Notes: a model not told the origin generated them from the letters alone. Positions 7,288 to 14,806 are shown, counted from the stretch's first letter. The stretch: 18,833 nucleotides of DNA from Promethearchaeota archaeon (GCA_030615235.1 JAUWZR010000020.1:1-18833); one strand, 5' to 3'. Translations and numbers: made by a program.

Positions 7288-8145
7288 ATGATGGATAAAA
7301 ATTCGCTCCCTTTAATAATGGTACACGATGTTGATTATGTGTATTCAAACGGAACAATTGCGTTAAAGCAAGTTTCGTTAAATATTAAAAAAGGCGAATT
7401 TATTGCAATAATGGGGCAAAATGGAGCGGGAAAAACGACTTTGATTCGTACTTTTAATGGCTTAATCCGACCAACAAATGGAAGTATTTTTATAGAAGGA
7501 GAAAATATTGATTCAAAAACTATTGCTATGATATCTAAAAAAGTTGGAGTTATCTTCCAAAATCCTATGCATCAATTATTTTCTAATACATTAGGAGATG
7601 AAATTAAATTCTCCTTGAAAAATCTAAATTTTAATAAAGAAGAAATCCAAATAAAAGTCGATCAAATACTAAAGGAATTTAATCTCGAAAAATATCGAAA
7701 AAGATCCCCATTAAACTTATCTGGTGGAGAATCAAAAAAATTAGCTATAGCTTCTATTATATGTCGTAATCCTGACATTCTAGTTTTTGATGAACCAACA
7801 TTAGGGCAAGACGCAAAAGAGATTAATTTCTTCCTTGGATTAATAAAAAACGAATTAAAAAGAGGAAAAACAATAATAATAGTAACACATAACATAGAAT
7901 TCACAGTAGAGCATGTTCCAAGGACAATCTTGATGAGTGGAGGACAAATTATTGCGGACGGTCCAACGCAGAGTATTTTTACTAACGAGTTTTTAATATC
8001 AAAATCTTCATTAATTATGCCACAAATATATCTATTCAAAAAAGAACTTCAAAAAATAGGAATTACTATTCCTAAAGAAGTTATTAGAGAAAGCGATATG
8101 ATTAATTTTTTGGATAATTATTTGAAAAGTAAATCCACAATTTAA
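7288..8145 (+). CDS. ecfA2: ECF transporter ATPase, second copy (EcfA type)
   Basis: Second nucleotide-binding subunit, expected to pair with the upstream ATPase as a heterodimer under EcfT. In 285 residues: Walker A GQNGAGKT at 43-50, Q91 in FQNPMHQLF, signature LSGGESKKLA at 144-153, Walker B ILVFDEPTLGQD at 164-175 with E169, and switch H201 in VTHNIE. It is clearly paralogous to the neighbour, with motifs at nearly identical positions. The signature ends SGGES and not the more common SGGEQ/SGGQ, a mild deviation. It starts at ATG 7288; an adjacent ATG at 7291 is equally possible. The stop at 8143-8145 overlaps a strong Shine-Dalgarno for ecfT. The minus-strand reading frame across this gene is a shadow. 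Confidence 0.92.
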   Translation: MMDKNSLPLIMVHDVDYVYSNGTIALKQVSLNIKKGEFIAIMGQNGAGKTTLIRTFNGLIRPTNGSIFIEGENIDSKTIAMISKKVGVIFQNPMHQLFSNTLGDEIKFSLKNLNFNKEEIQIKVDQILKEFNLEKYRKRSPLNLSGGESKKLAIASIICRNPDILVFDEPTLGQDAKEINFFLGLIKNELKRGKTIIIVTHNIEFTVEHVPRTILMSGGQIIADGPTQSIFTNEFLISKSSLIMPQIYLFKKELQKIGITIPKEVIRESDMINFLDNYLKSKSTI

Positions 8146-8151
8146 AGGAGG
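8144..8151 (+). promoter_or_regulatory. Strong ribosome binding site for ecfT
   Basis: The sequence aaaggagg overlaps the ecfA2 stop codon and is complementary to the usual archaeal 16S 3' end. It lies 11 nt before ATG 8163 and fixes that start. The overlap suggests terminating ribosomes reload on ecfT. Confidence 0.75.
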
Positions 8152-8162
8152 AAAATTAATAT

Positions 8163-8939
8163 ATGTCTTTAGAGTTTCTGAGCGCGTTCAAATTCTTGAA
8201 AAAAGAGACTTTTCTCCACAATTTAGATCCAAGAGCTAAATTATTACTAGCGGTAACATACACCATTAGCGCTCTATTATTTCAAGAAATAATCCCTTTA
8301 TTACTAATTTTAATAACCCTACTCCCAGTAATAATCATAGGAAGGTTGTTTAAAAAATGGTTAGAGAGCATCAAGGGAATGTCTTTCCTTTATGTTTTTA
8401 TTATTGTTCTTAATACTCTATTTATTGATGAAAACGGATTATCGTTCTCCATTGGTATGATCTTAAGGATTTCCATAATGATTTCAGCATTTTCTTTGTT
8501 TTTTTTAACTGTAGATCCAAACGATTTAGCTCTTTCCCTAATTACTATGAAAATCCCATACGAGTATGCGTTTTCTTTCTCGTTAGCATTTAGGTTTGTT
8601 CCAACTATTGCTCTAGAAACACAAAATATCATCGATGCTCAACAGAGTCGAGGTTATGAAATGCAAAAAAAAGGGATTATAAATCAAATAAAAAACCTAT
8701 TTCCTCTCTTAGTTCCTCTTATAGTTAGTTCTATAAGAAGAGCTTTTAACGTAGCAGAAGCCTTAGAATCACGATCTTTTGGTAATAAAAAAGGTCGGAC
8801 GTTTTATTATACAATTAGATATTCCTCAAAAGATTGGATATTTTCATTATATTTGATTTTTTTATTGACTTTTTTAATATACATTAAAATTAACTTTATG
8901 TTAATGCCGTTATGGTTTAGGTGGAGTTTACCTTTATGA
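8163..8939 (+). CDS. ecfT: ECF transporter transmembrane coupling protein EcfT
   Basis: Integral membrane scaffold linking the two ATPases to a substrate-binding S subunit. The 258-residue protein starts with the LDPRAKLLLA segment at 21-30 typical of EcfT/CbiQ, then hydrophobic segments at about 26-60, 75-87, 97-117 and 135-150, and a last one at about 224-250. The two coupling-helix motifs that touch the ATPases are AQQSRGYE at 159-166 and AEALESRSFG at 198-207, equivalents of the family's paired Ala-Arg-Gly motifs. The ATG 8163 is set by a strong ribosome binding site. The stop overlaps the next gene as ATGA (8936-8939). No S subunit is encoded in the window, so this is probably a shared ECF module whose S partners lie elsewhere. 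Confidence 0.92.
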   Translation: MSLEFLSAFKFLKKETFLHNLDPRAKLLLAVTYTISALLFQEIIPLLLILITLLPVIIIGRLFKKWLESIKGMSFLYVFIIVLNTLFIDENGLSFSIGMILRISIMISAFSLFFLTVDPNDLALSLITMKIPYEYAFSFSLAFRFVPTIALETQNIIDAQQSRGYEMQKKGIINQIKNLFPLLVPLIVSSIRRAFNVAEALESRSFGNKKGRTFYYTIRYSSKDWIFSLYLIFLLTFLIYIKINFMLMPLWFRWSLPL

Positions 8940-9592
8940 AAATCTATTCCATTACGAATTTAAATGGAGTTTCTAACTATTACATTGGAATTAACCAGAT
9001 TGAGATTGATCCCAAAGATGTTCAAATAAACAAATTAGTGGAATTAATTGAGGTTATCCAAAGTCATTATGCTGATATTGTTTTACAATTCTTCAACGAT
9101 AGATATATTCTAAACCAGGAACATATATTACGTGCTTGTTATTTCGTCCAAAAAGCCTTCTATACTGAAATTAATATTTCAAATAAAAAAAATCTTGAAT
9201 TACTTCTATATTTAGCAGCTAAAAGACAAATAAAGCTAGGCCTCGAATGTTTTGGTGTGAATAATTATAATTTACAAAATAGAAGAATAAGTTTTTGTAT
9301 CATCTCTCTAAAGGATAATTTTGAGCAAGTAAATATCGAAATTAATAGCTATTTGCATTCCAAGGATATAAGGATAAATATAGGAAATTTATCTATTGAT
9401 AAGTTTAGAATCGTCAAAAATTATTTTGAATTTTCTGACAACCAGATTTTAACTGTCTTGAAGTCTTACGGATATAATAACGACATATTAGATATAAATT
9501 CTTTAAATTTAGAAAGCTCGTATAAAGCGTTGAATGATTTAATATGTGAAAAAATGGTTTTATTAAGTTTAGAGAAAAGGAGATCTTTTTAG
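8936..9592 (+). CDS. cgi121: KEOPS subunit Cgi121-like protein
   Basis: Likely homolog of Cgi121/TPRKB, the KEOPS subunit that binds the tRNA 3' CCA end and recruits tRNA for t6A synthesis. The recognisable part is QFFNDRYILNQEHILRACYFVQKAF at about 51-75, then the signature NLELLLYLAAKRQIKLGLECFGV at about 86-108, close to the family's E-LLY-S--RQI--A---FG pattern, and a C-terminal helix ALNDLICEKMVLLSL at about 198-212. At 218 residues it is longer than the usual 150-180. ATG 8936 is preferred over an in-frame GTG at 8921 because it forms an ATGA overlap with the ecfT stop and has aggtgg (8919-8924) 11 nt upstream. It ends 4 nt inside the convergent Tan1-like gene. Confidence 0.75.
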   Translation: MKIYSITNLNGVSNYYIGINQIEIDPKDVQINKLVELIEVIQSHYADIVLQFFNDRYILNQEHILRACYFVQKAFYTEINISNKKNLELLLYLAAKRQIKLGLECFGVNNYNLQNRRISFCIISLKDNFEQVNIEINSYLHSKDIRINIGNLSIDKFRIVKNYFEFSDNQILTVLKSYGYNNDILDINSLNLESSYKALNDLICEKMVLLSLEKRRSF

Positions 9593-10119
9593 AACTGATT
9601 ATACTTATTAGGTATAATAATGATATCATCGGGATTTAGAAACGATATCCCGCTAACATTTCCCAGAAGTTCAATCCTTAGAATTTTATCTGGATTATCC
9701 AAATCGACTCTATTATTAATTATTTTTGCTACTGATTCAATAATGGTATCTCGTTCGATGATCTCATTTTTTCTGCGTTTCAATTCTATCTTAAAAGAAT
9801 CTTCTTTGTTAAAATAAAGAGTGTAATATTTTTCTACAAAATCTTTTATTACCTTTAGGTTTGTTTCACACACGTAATTAATAGGGACAATTTTAAGGAT
9901 GAATTGAAAAAAATTAGAATCTTTTTCAAGGATTTTTTTAATCTTAAGTATCACTTCTTTATTATCAATATTGGTTGTAGCAGTTATTAATCCGGGATAT
10001 TTGATCCCTAATATAATTGGATATTTATCGCCACACATTAACAGAGTAAACCAAATTTCTGCTTTTGCATTTACTTCGTTAAATCTCGAAGTTGAGACTA
10101 ATAAATTAAAGTTATTCAA
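9589..10119 (-). CDS. THUMP-domain protein, Tan1-like
   Basis: Resembles the THUMP half of Tan1, the adaptor that presents tRNA to the Kre33/NAT10-type acetyltransferase for N4-acetylcytidine at tRNA position 12. It has 176 residues. The N-terminal FNLLVSTSRFNEVNAKAEIWF at about 4-24 and the THUMP core FKIELKRRKNEIIERDTIIESVAKIINNRVDLDNPD at about 109-144 followed by ILRIELLGNVSGISFL are typical. No methyltransferase, thiouridylase or acetyltransferase domain is attached, so it should act as an RNA-binding adaptor. The start is TTG 10119: a TAA lies just upstream in frame, and GGAG (complement of 10126-10129) is 6 nt before it. It lies 16 nt after the TsaC/Sua5 gene, probably in one transcript, and overlaps the convergent Cgi121-like gene by 4 nt. 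Confidence 0.83.
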   Translation of the reverse strand: MNNFNLLVSTSRFNEVNAKAEIWFTLLMCGDKYPIILGIKYPGLITATTNIDNKEVILKIKKILEKDSNFFQFILKIVPINYVCETNLKVIKDFVEKYYTLYFNKEDSFKIELKRRKNEIIERDTIIESVAKIINNRVDLDNPDKILRIELLGNVSGISFLNPDDIIIIPNKYNQF

Positions 10120-10135
10120 TATTTACTCCAAATAG

Positions 10136-10804
10136 TTAATTTTTTTTTGATTCAATAAAATTTTCAATTTCCTCTTCTTTTACGATCCCAATCCGTAATA
10201 GCCTTAACTTTTCCGATGTACAATCAAGGATTGTTGTGGGAACTTTTGTTTGGGTTTTTCCCCCATCAAGTATTAAATCTATTGGTGTTAAAAATTTTTT
10301 CGCTACTTCGTCCCCACTTATCGATGGAGGTTCTCCAGAATAGTTAGCTGAAGTTCCTATTATTCCAGCAAAATATCCTTTTTTTTTTAATTTTTTTAAA
10401 ATAGTAAGAACGATCTCGTTTTCTGGTACGCGAATACCAATCGTATTTTTACCAGCCGTAACTTCTGGAGGAATAATATTGGGCTCTTTCTTATTTAATA
10501 TTAAAGTCAATTGACCAGGCCAGAAGCGTTCAGCTAATTTATAACCTGTTTTGTTAAAATCCGCAACTTTTTCTGCTTCTTCAATATCTGCAACTAATAG
10601 TAATAATCCTTTTGAACGATCTCGATACTTGATATCGTAAATCTTTTCAATAGCAATTAGATTTGTTGGATCACATCCAAGCCCGTATACACTATTAGTT
10701 GGAAAAGCAATTAGTTTACCCTCAATAATGTTCTCCACTGCGGTTTCGAAAACAAATTCTAAATCTTGAATTTTTTTTCCTTTAAGTTTTATTAAAAAAC
10801 CCAT
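10136..10804 (-). CDS. Threonylcarbamoyl-AMP synthase (TsaC/Sua5/YrdC family)
   Basis: Makes threonylcarbamoyl-AMP from threonine, bicarbonate and ATP, the donor used by KEOPS for tRNA t6A37. The 222 residues correspond to a stand-alone YrdC domain without the C-terminal Sua5 domain. Visible motifs are FPTNSVYGLG at 34-43, the KxR pair K59/R61 followed by SKGLLLLVA (the YrdC-style DKGLILIA and not the Sua5-style PL), RFWPGQLT at 93-100, the GTSANYSGEPP loop at 150-160 and LDGG at 179-182. The start ATG 10804 is preceded by a TATA-like element about 25 nt away, suggesting a nearly leaderless transcript. Its substrate pathway matches the Pcc1 and Cgi121-like genes nearby, strengthening all three calls. 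A YciO-type paralog with uncertain activity cannot be fully excluded. Confidence 0.88.
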   Translation of the reverse strand: MGFLIKLKGKKIQDLEFVFETAVENIIEGKLIAFPTNSVYGLGCDPTNLIAIEKIYDIKYRDRSKGLLLLVADIEEAEKVADFNKTGYKLAERFWPGQLTLILNKKEPNIIPPEVTAGKNTIGIRVPENEIVLTILKKLKKKGYFAGIIGTSANYSGEPPSISGDEVAKKFLTPIDLILDGGKTQTKVPTTILDCTSEKLRLLRIGIVKEEEIENFIESKKN

Positions 10805-10817
10805 ATGGATTCATTTG

Positions 10818-10846
10818 GATTATAAGTTTATAATTTAATAAAAAAG
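10818..10846 (-). promoter_or_regulatory. T-tract and TATA-like element between porB and the TsaC gene
   Basis: Read on the minus strand, the 45-nt gap begins with ccttttttatt just after the porB stop, a possible U-rich terminator, and then aaattataaacttata. TTATAAAC (complement of 10826-10833) is 22-29 nt before the ATG, an ideal distance for leaderless archaeal transcription. The TsaC and Tan1-like genes may therefore have their own promoter apart from por. Confidence 0.4.
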
Positions 10847-10849
10847 GCT

Positions 10850-11788
10850 TCAATGATGGTTTTCTTGGCATGATAATTCATCAGCGATTTTAGACCACTG
10901 AAGATCGAGTCTTTCTTGAAGTTCAATTAAAACTTTTTCAGATATTTTTGAAAACCGTTTTTGTCTTGATAAGTATTCAATTAGTGGAGCTCTTTTTGTG
11001 GGATCTAAGAGTGGTTTGCTTTTTTTTGATAATGTTAATTCACCATTTTCGATTTCATATAAAATCCATGAACCTGTTTTAACTGCTAAACGAGGTATTT
11101 CAATAGAATCTTCGGATGCAATACCCCATCCAGGAGGACAAGAAGCTAAAATGTGAATATATTTACAACCTTCAATTGATTTTGCTTTTTTAAATTTCTC
11201 ATAAAGATCGAGAGGTTCACTTACAGAACAAGTAGCAACATAAGGGATCTCATGTGCCGCCATTATCCTCGGTAGGTTTTTCTTATATCGTTCTTTTCCT
11301 AATGTGGTTGTAGTCGTTATTGCTCCATGTGGTGTGCTAGATGATCTTTGAATTCCAGTATTCATATATGCTTCATTATCGTAACAGCAATAAATAAAAT
11401 CAGAATTCCTTTCAGCAGCTCCACTTAAACCCTGAATACCAATATCTGTTGTACCTCCATCTCCAGCAAAAACTAAAGTTGTCATTTCCCCCCATACTTT
11501 ACCTGGAAATCGATAATCTTTTGTTTTAAAGGCAGCAGACATTCCAGTTGCTGCCGCTGCTGCTGCTGCAAATGCCATGTTTGTAAATGGGAAATTTGGT
11601 GCAGTTTTAGGCCATAATCCTACTACTACATTTAAACAACTAGCTGGCGATACTAACGCTGTATTAGGTCCTAATGCTTTCATTGCCCATCGTAGGGCAA
11701 TTTCGAGACCACAACCAGCACAACAAGAATTGCCTGGAAGAAAAAATTCTTCTAGACAAGATTCTAATGCTTCTTTTAATTTTACCAT
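10850..11788 (-). CDS. porB: Pyruvate:ferredoxin oxidoreductase subunit beta (2-oxoacid oxidoreductase)
   Basis: Thiamine-diphosphate and iron-sulfur subunit of a four-subunit oxidoreductase converting pyruvate plus CoA to acetyl-CoA, CO2 and reduced ferredoxin. In 312 residues the proximal cluster ligands are within CCAGCG (C22/C23, C26), C51 in PASC and C217 in ASCPPGWG. The ThDP/Mg site is GDGGTTDIGIQ at 109-119 with YDNEAYMNTG at 136-145. These features are standard for PorB. ATG 11788 follows the porA stop after 3 nt and has a perfect GAGGTGA ribosome binding site (complement of 11797-11803). The porG-D-A-B order is the archaeal pyruvate enzyme order, although 2-oxoisovalerate or other oxoacid specificity cannot be ruled out from sequence. 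Confidence 0.93.
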   Translation of the reverse strand: MVKLKEALESCLEEFFLPGNSCCAGCGLEIALRWAMKALGPNTALVSPASCLNVVVGLWPKTAPNFPFTNMAFAAAAAAATGMSAAFKTKDYRFPGKVWGEMTTLVFAGDGGTTDIGIQGLSGAAERNSDFIYCCYDNEAYMNTGIQRSSSTPHGAITTTTTLGKERYKKNLPRIMAAHEIPYVATCSVSEPLDLYEKFKKAKSIEGCKYIHILASCPPGWGIASEDSIEIPRLAVKTGSWILYEIENGELTLSKKSKPLLDPTKRAPLIEYLSRQKRFSKISEKVLIELQERLDLQWSKIADELSCQENHH

Positions 11789-11791
11789 TCC

Positions 11792-13048
11792 CTATTTCAC
11801 CTCTAATAATCCGTCCCATAAAGTGCCATAAAGCATATCTTTTGGGAGCTCTCCGGTTTCGTTTAGTTTTATTAACATTTTTAATTGAACTTTTTGTTGT
11901 TCCAAAGTAACTTCTCTTCCGCCTAAACCGTTTATCATTGGTAATATTCTAGCGGTACCCTTAACTTCGTGTAAAGCGGTCTTTACCTCGCAACTCACGG
12001 GTCCTCCCGTTGGGCTTCCAAACGCCGTTGCTCTATCAACAACTCCAAGAAGTGGCACTTTTTTAGCAATTTCAATAATATCTTCAACTGGAAAAGGTCT
12101 AAGATGCCTTAATTTAATCATACCAACTTTATATCCTTCTTCTCTCAAATCATCAACTGCTTGTTCCATTTGTAGAGCTAAGTCCCCATAAATTACCATT
12201 CCTACATCTGCACCATCCATTTTATATTCTTGAGTTAAACCATTTCCGTAATTTCTACCAAATATCTTTTCAAAATCTTTTGCTACTCTCTTGATTTTCT
12301 CTTTAGCTCTAACCATAGCATCGTGAATCTTCATTCTGAATTCATAATAGAATCCCGATGGCATAATTAGATTTCCAAACATTAGAGGCCTTTCCGGATC
12401 AAACCATATATGAGGCCATCCCTTTTCATCTGGCAAAGGTGGTAAAAATGAATCAACTAGATCTTGATCTTCAATTATTACAGGTTTAGATGTGTGAGAT
12501 AATATAAATCCTCCATAGGCGACGAACTTAGGCAAAAGGACGTCGGAATCTTCACATATCTTATAGGACATTAAAATTTCGTCGTAAATTTCTTGGTGAG
12601 TCGCACAAAACGCAGTCATCCATCCAGTGTCCCGGCAACTAATAACATCTGTAAAATCGGCCCATATATTCCATGGCGGTGCGGCCCCTCTTGATGCGAT
12701 GGTGGTGACAATTGGTAATCTGGACCCACTAGCCCAATGAAGCATCTCAAACATATAAAAAAGGCCTTGTCCTGCCGTTGCTGTAAAAGTTCGAGTTCCA
12801 GCTTTACTTGCTGCAATAATTGATGCCATTACAGAATGTTCAGATTCTACTTTTATATACTGAGTTCCTGGCATTAATCCATTATCAACAAATTCAGAAA
12901 GCTTTTCTACTACTGTTGTTTGAGGCGTAATTGGATAAGCGCTTATTACTTGAACTCTAGCAGACTTAGCGGCATAAGCTGCAGAAACATTTCCTTTTAT
13001 TACTATCGTTTCTTTTTCTTGAACAAAATCATTTGTGGCTTCAACCAT
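11792..13048 (-). CDS. porA: Pyruvate:ferredoxin oxidoreductase subunit alpha
   Basis: Alpha subunit carrying the pyrimidine-binding and substrate-contact parts of the active site. The 418-residue protein shows AYPITPQT at 37-44, the family hallmark, then VESEHSVM at 67-74 with the ThDP-interacting glutamate, and GTRTFTATAGQGL at 84-96. The C-terminal domain (about 278-370) contains MVIYGDLALQMEQAVDDL and LRHLRPFPVEDI. Length is within the usual 380-420. ATG 13048 lies inside the end of porD, overlapping it by 8 nt, and the stop is 3 nt before porB, so the genes form one tightly coupled translation unit. All landmarks are present and nothing suggests inactivation. Confidence 0.94.
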   Translation of the reverse strand: MVEATNDFVQEKETIVIKGNVSAAYAAKSARVQVISAYPITPQTTVVEKLSEFVDNGLMPGTQYIKVESEHSVMASIIAASKAGTRTFTATAGQGLFYMFEMLHWASGSRLPIVTTIASRGAAPPWNIWADFTDVISCRDTGWMTAFCATHQEIYDEILMSYKICEDSDVLLPKFVAYGGFILSHTSKPVIIEDQDLVDSFLPPLPDEKGWPHIWFDPERPLMFGNLIMPSGFYYEFRMKIHDAMVRAKEKIKRVAKDFEKIFGRNYGNGLTQEYKMDGADVGMVIYGDLALQMEQAVDDLREEGYKVGMIKLRHLRPFPVEDIIEIAKKVPLLGVVDRATAFGSPTGGPVSCEVKTALHEVKGTARILPMINGLGGREVTLEQQKVQLKMLIKLNETGELPKDMLYGTLWDGLLEVK

Positions 13049-13391
13049 CTTTTATATCACTCTCTCTAACCATTTCAATATTTTTAGTAGGACATTCCTT
13101 TGCGCAGATTCCGCAACCTTTACAATACAATAAATTAATTTCAAAATGTCCATATTCTTTCTTTTCAATAACACCTTCGGGACAGTACATCCAACAAAAT
13201 CCGCATTTATTACAATTTTCTTGATCAATAACAGGTCTATATGTTCTCCAATCACCCGTCGCCCCCATATTTCCTTCAATAGGGAAGGAAATAGGAATTG
13301 GAGGTAGTTCTTTCCAATTTTTATATTCTTGAACTTTAGGGCGTTCTTCTTTAGATTTATTAATTTTTTTCCATTTTTCAGATTCAGACAT
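13041..13391 (-). CDS. porD: Pyruvate:ferredoxin oxidoreductase subunit delta (2x[4Fe-4S] ferredoxin)
   Basis: Ferredoxin-like subunit that carries electrons from the catalytic PorAB core to soluble ferredoxin. In 116 residues there are two classical 4Fe-4S motifs: C60-x2-C63-x2-C66-x3-C70-P and C90-x2-C93-x2-C96-x3-C100-P. The N-terminal 55 residues, including TGDWRTYRPV at 45-54, are the expected PorD lead segment that wraps the complex. ATG 13391 is 2 nt after the porG stop and has a GGGAGGT ribosome binding site upstream (complement of about 13398-13405). It overlaps porA by 8 nt. Reading frames opposite and in other phases here are shadows. Confidence 0.93.
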   Translation of the reverse strand: MSESEKWKKINKSKEERPKVQEYKNWKELPPIPISFPIEGNMGATGDWRTYRPVIDQENCNKCGFCWMYCPEGVIEKKEYGHFEINLLYCKGCGICAKECPTKNIEMVRESDIKDG

Positions 13392-13393
13392 AA

Positions 13394-13969
13394 TTATACC
13401 TCCCTTACAGAATTATAAGCGTCTTTTGCCACAGTCATGTTTTTTTCTAACCTATTTTCTCCATATTCTTTTTTAAGAACTTTTTCCATAATCTTAAGAT
13501 CGTAATACCCCGTAATTTTACCAAAAGCCCCTAACATAGGAATATTTAGAATTGGTCCACTAGAATGCATGAATCCTCTATTTATACAAATCCCAGTTGC
13601 ATCTACTAAATAGATATTTAGGTTTTTTGGAAATAAACTTAAATCGATCGATTTAGCGCTATTAATTAAAAGTGTAACTCCATCTCTAATCGTTTCTTTC
13701 ACTCTTGGAATCTCTAACAAAGAAGTATCAAAAACCATGATGTAATCAGGATTGACTACACTGTCGTAAGTTTTTATAGGTTTATTCCTTGAAATTTTAG
13801 TGAATGCTTGAATTGGAGCACCTCTTCGCTCAGCACCTATAATTGGGATCGCAATAACGTCTTTAAAACTTTCTTCGTAAGCTAATTGAGCTAGAAGTTG
13901 ACTAGCAGTGATAGCGGTTTGTCCTCCTCGACCGTGGAAGGTAATTTCTACTGTTCCATTATTCTTCAT
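13394..13969 (-). CDS. porG: Pyruvate:ferredoxin oxidoreductase subunit gamma
   Basis: Gamma subunit of the same complex, in the CoA-binding/structural domain family. The 191 residues begin with the diagnostic ITFHGRGGQTAITASQLLA (GRGGQ at 13-17), followed by GAERRGAPIQAFTKIS at about 45-60, the YDSVVNPDYIMVFD strand at about 68-81 and the conserved NIPMLGAFGKITG near 142-154. It is the first gene of porGDAB. ATG 13969 has a TATA-like element 28-35 nt upstream, so the transcript probably begins within a few nucleotides of the start. The operon reads leftward through porB. Confidence 0.93.
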   Translation of the reverse strand: MKNNGTVEITFHGRGGQTAITASQLLAQLAYEESFKDVIAIPIIGAERRGAPIQAFTKISRNKPIKTYDSVVNPDYIMVFDTSLLEIPRVKETIRDGVTLLINSAKSIDLSLFPKNLNIYLVDATGICINRGFMHSSGPILNIPMLGAFGKITGYYDLKIMEKVLKKEYGENRLEKNMTVAKDAYNSVREV

Positions 13970-13996
13970 TTTTTTCTATCCTTTTATTTAATCGAT

Positions 13997-14012
13997 CTTA
14001 TAAATTTGATAA
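13997..14012 (-). promoter_or_regulatory. Promoter of the porGDAB operon
   Basis: On the minus strand the sequence reads aaatttataagatcg, with TTTATAAG complementing 13997-14004. It lies 28-35 nt before the porG ATG (13969). An archaeal TATA box at this distance places transcription start around 13970-13978, giving a very short leader. Confidence 0.55.
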
Positions 14013-14125
14013 TATTAAAAGCCGTAAAACAATAATATAGTTATTTTTTTGGAAAACTTATAAAATTATCTTAAATAGAACTACTAAGGTAAATTAACTA
14101 GCAATAAATTAAAAATTTCTGGAAA

Positions 14126-14137
14126 AATTTTATAAGG
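14126..14137 (+). promoter_or_regulatory. Candidate promoter of the ZPR1 gene
   Basis: The 239-nt divergent region between porG and the ZPR1 gene holds aattttataagg here on the plus strand, with TTTATAAG at 14128-14135. Transcription would begin near 14160 and leave a leader of about 50 nt containing AGTGAT (14199-14204), a weak Shine-Dalgarno 4 nt before the TTG start. A second similar element, cttataaaatta at 14057-14068, is a weaker alternative. Confidence 0.4.
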
Positions 14138-14208
14138 ACGACACTAAAATTGTTGAAAATTAATAATAACCTTGACCTAACTTCTTAAAATGTAGATAGT
14201 GATTAATT

Positions 14209-14784
14209 TTGTCAGAAAAATCAAAAAATGATGAAGTAGATTTTTCATTCAAATGCCCTTCATGTAAAAAGGGTAAGATAAGAATCCATAAAACAACTTA
14301 TGATGTGCCTGATGGAGATAAAATGTTATTTATTAAATTTGAATGCAACATTTGTAATTTTTCTAATAATGATGTAATTCCTTTGACTGCCAACAGTACT
14401 CCAGGAATAATGACTTTGAGAGTTTCAAATGAAAATGATTTAAAATCAAAAATCTATCGTTCCCCCAATGGAAAATTAGAAATTCCAGAGTTGGAATTAT
14501 TCGTAGTGCCTGGTCCAAACGCCGATTTTTACTACACCAATGTTGAAGGAATATTATATAGGTTTGAGAATGCCGTTTTAATTTATCGTAAAAATCTCGA
14601 AAAGGACGATGTTCAAGAAGAAGAAATTGATAAAATTTTACACGATCTACATAAGGCGATAAAGGGAGAATTTGAATTTACATTAATAATAACTGACACG
14701 GGGGGAGGAAGTTATATAATTCCTGAAGATGAATCAAAATACTCGTTTCAAAAATTCGAACAAAAAGAATTAAATTTAAAGTAA
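14209..14784 (+). CDS. zpr1: ZPR1 zinc-finger domain protein
   Basis: Archaeal single-domain relative of eukaryotic ZPR1, which binds elongation factor eEF1A and assists its folding; the archaeal role is presumed similar but unproven. The 191 residues have a C4 zinc finger (C16, C19, C46, C49; FKCPSCKK and FECNICNF) and the defining ZPR1 block after it: TLRVSNENDLKSKIYRSP at about 69-86 and LEIPELELFVVPGPNADFYYTNVEGIL from about 90 to 116. The start is TTG 14209: the first zinc-finger cysteines lie only 16 codons in and the next in-frame ATG is after them. The gene stands alone, divergent from por. Confidence 0.93.
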   Translation: MSEKSKNDEVDFSFKCPSCKKGKIRIHKTTYDVPDGDKMLFIKFECNICNFSNNDVIPLTANSTPGIMTLRVSNENDLKSKIYRSPNGKLEIPELELFVVPGPNADFYYTNVEGILYRFENAVLIYRKNLEKDDVQEEEIDKILHDLHKAIKGEFEFTLIITDTGGGSYIIPEDESKYSFQKFEQKELNLK

Positions 14785-14806
14785 TAAATGAAATTATCAT
14801 AATCGA

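Noticed and set aside
7662..8039. A 125-codon minus-strand reading frame opposite the second ECF ATPase.
   Set aside because: It lies entirely antisense to an ATPase with every motif intact, has no recognisable domain and no ribosome binding site; it is a shadow.
8921..8935. GTG 8921 as the start of the Cgi121-like protein.
   Set aside because: It overlaps the presumed Shine-Dalgarno and lengthens the overlap with ecfT; ATG 8936 gives the common ATGA junction.
8936..9592. The gene after ecfT as the missing S component of the transporter.
   Set aside because: The protein has no run of hydrophobic transmembrane segments and instead carries the Cgi121 LLYLAAKRQI signature.
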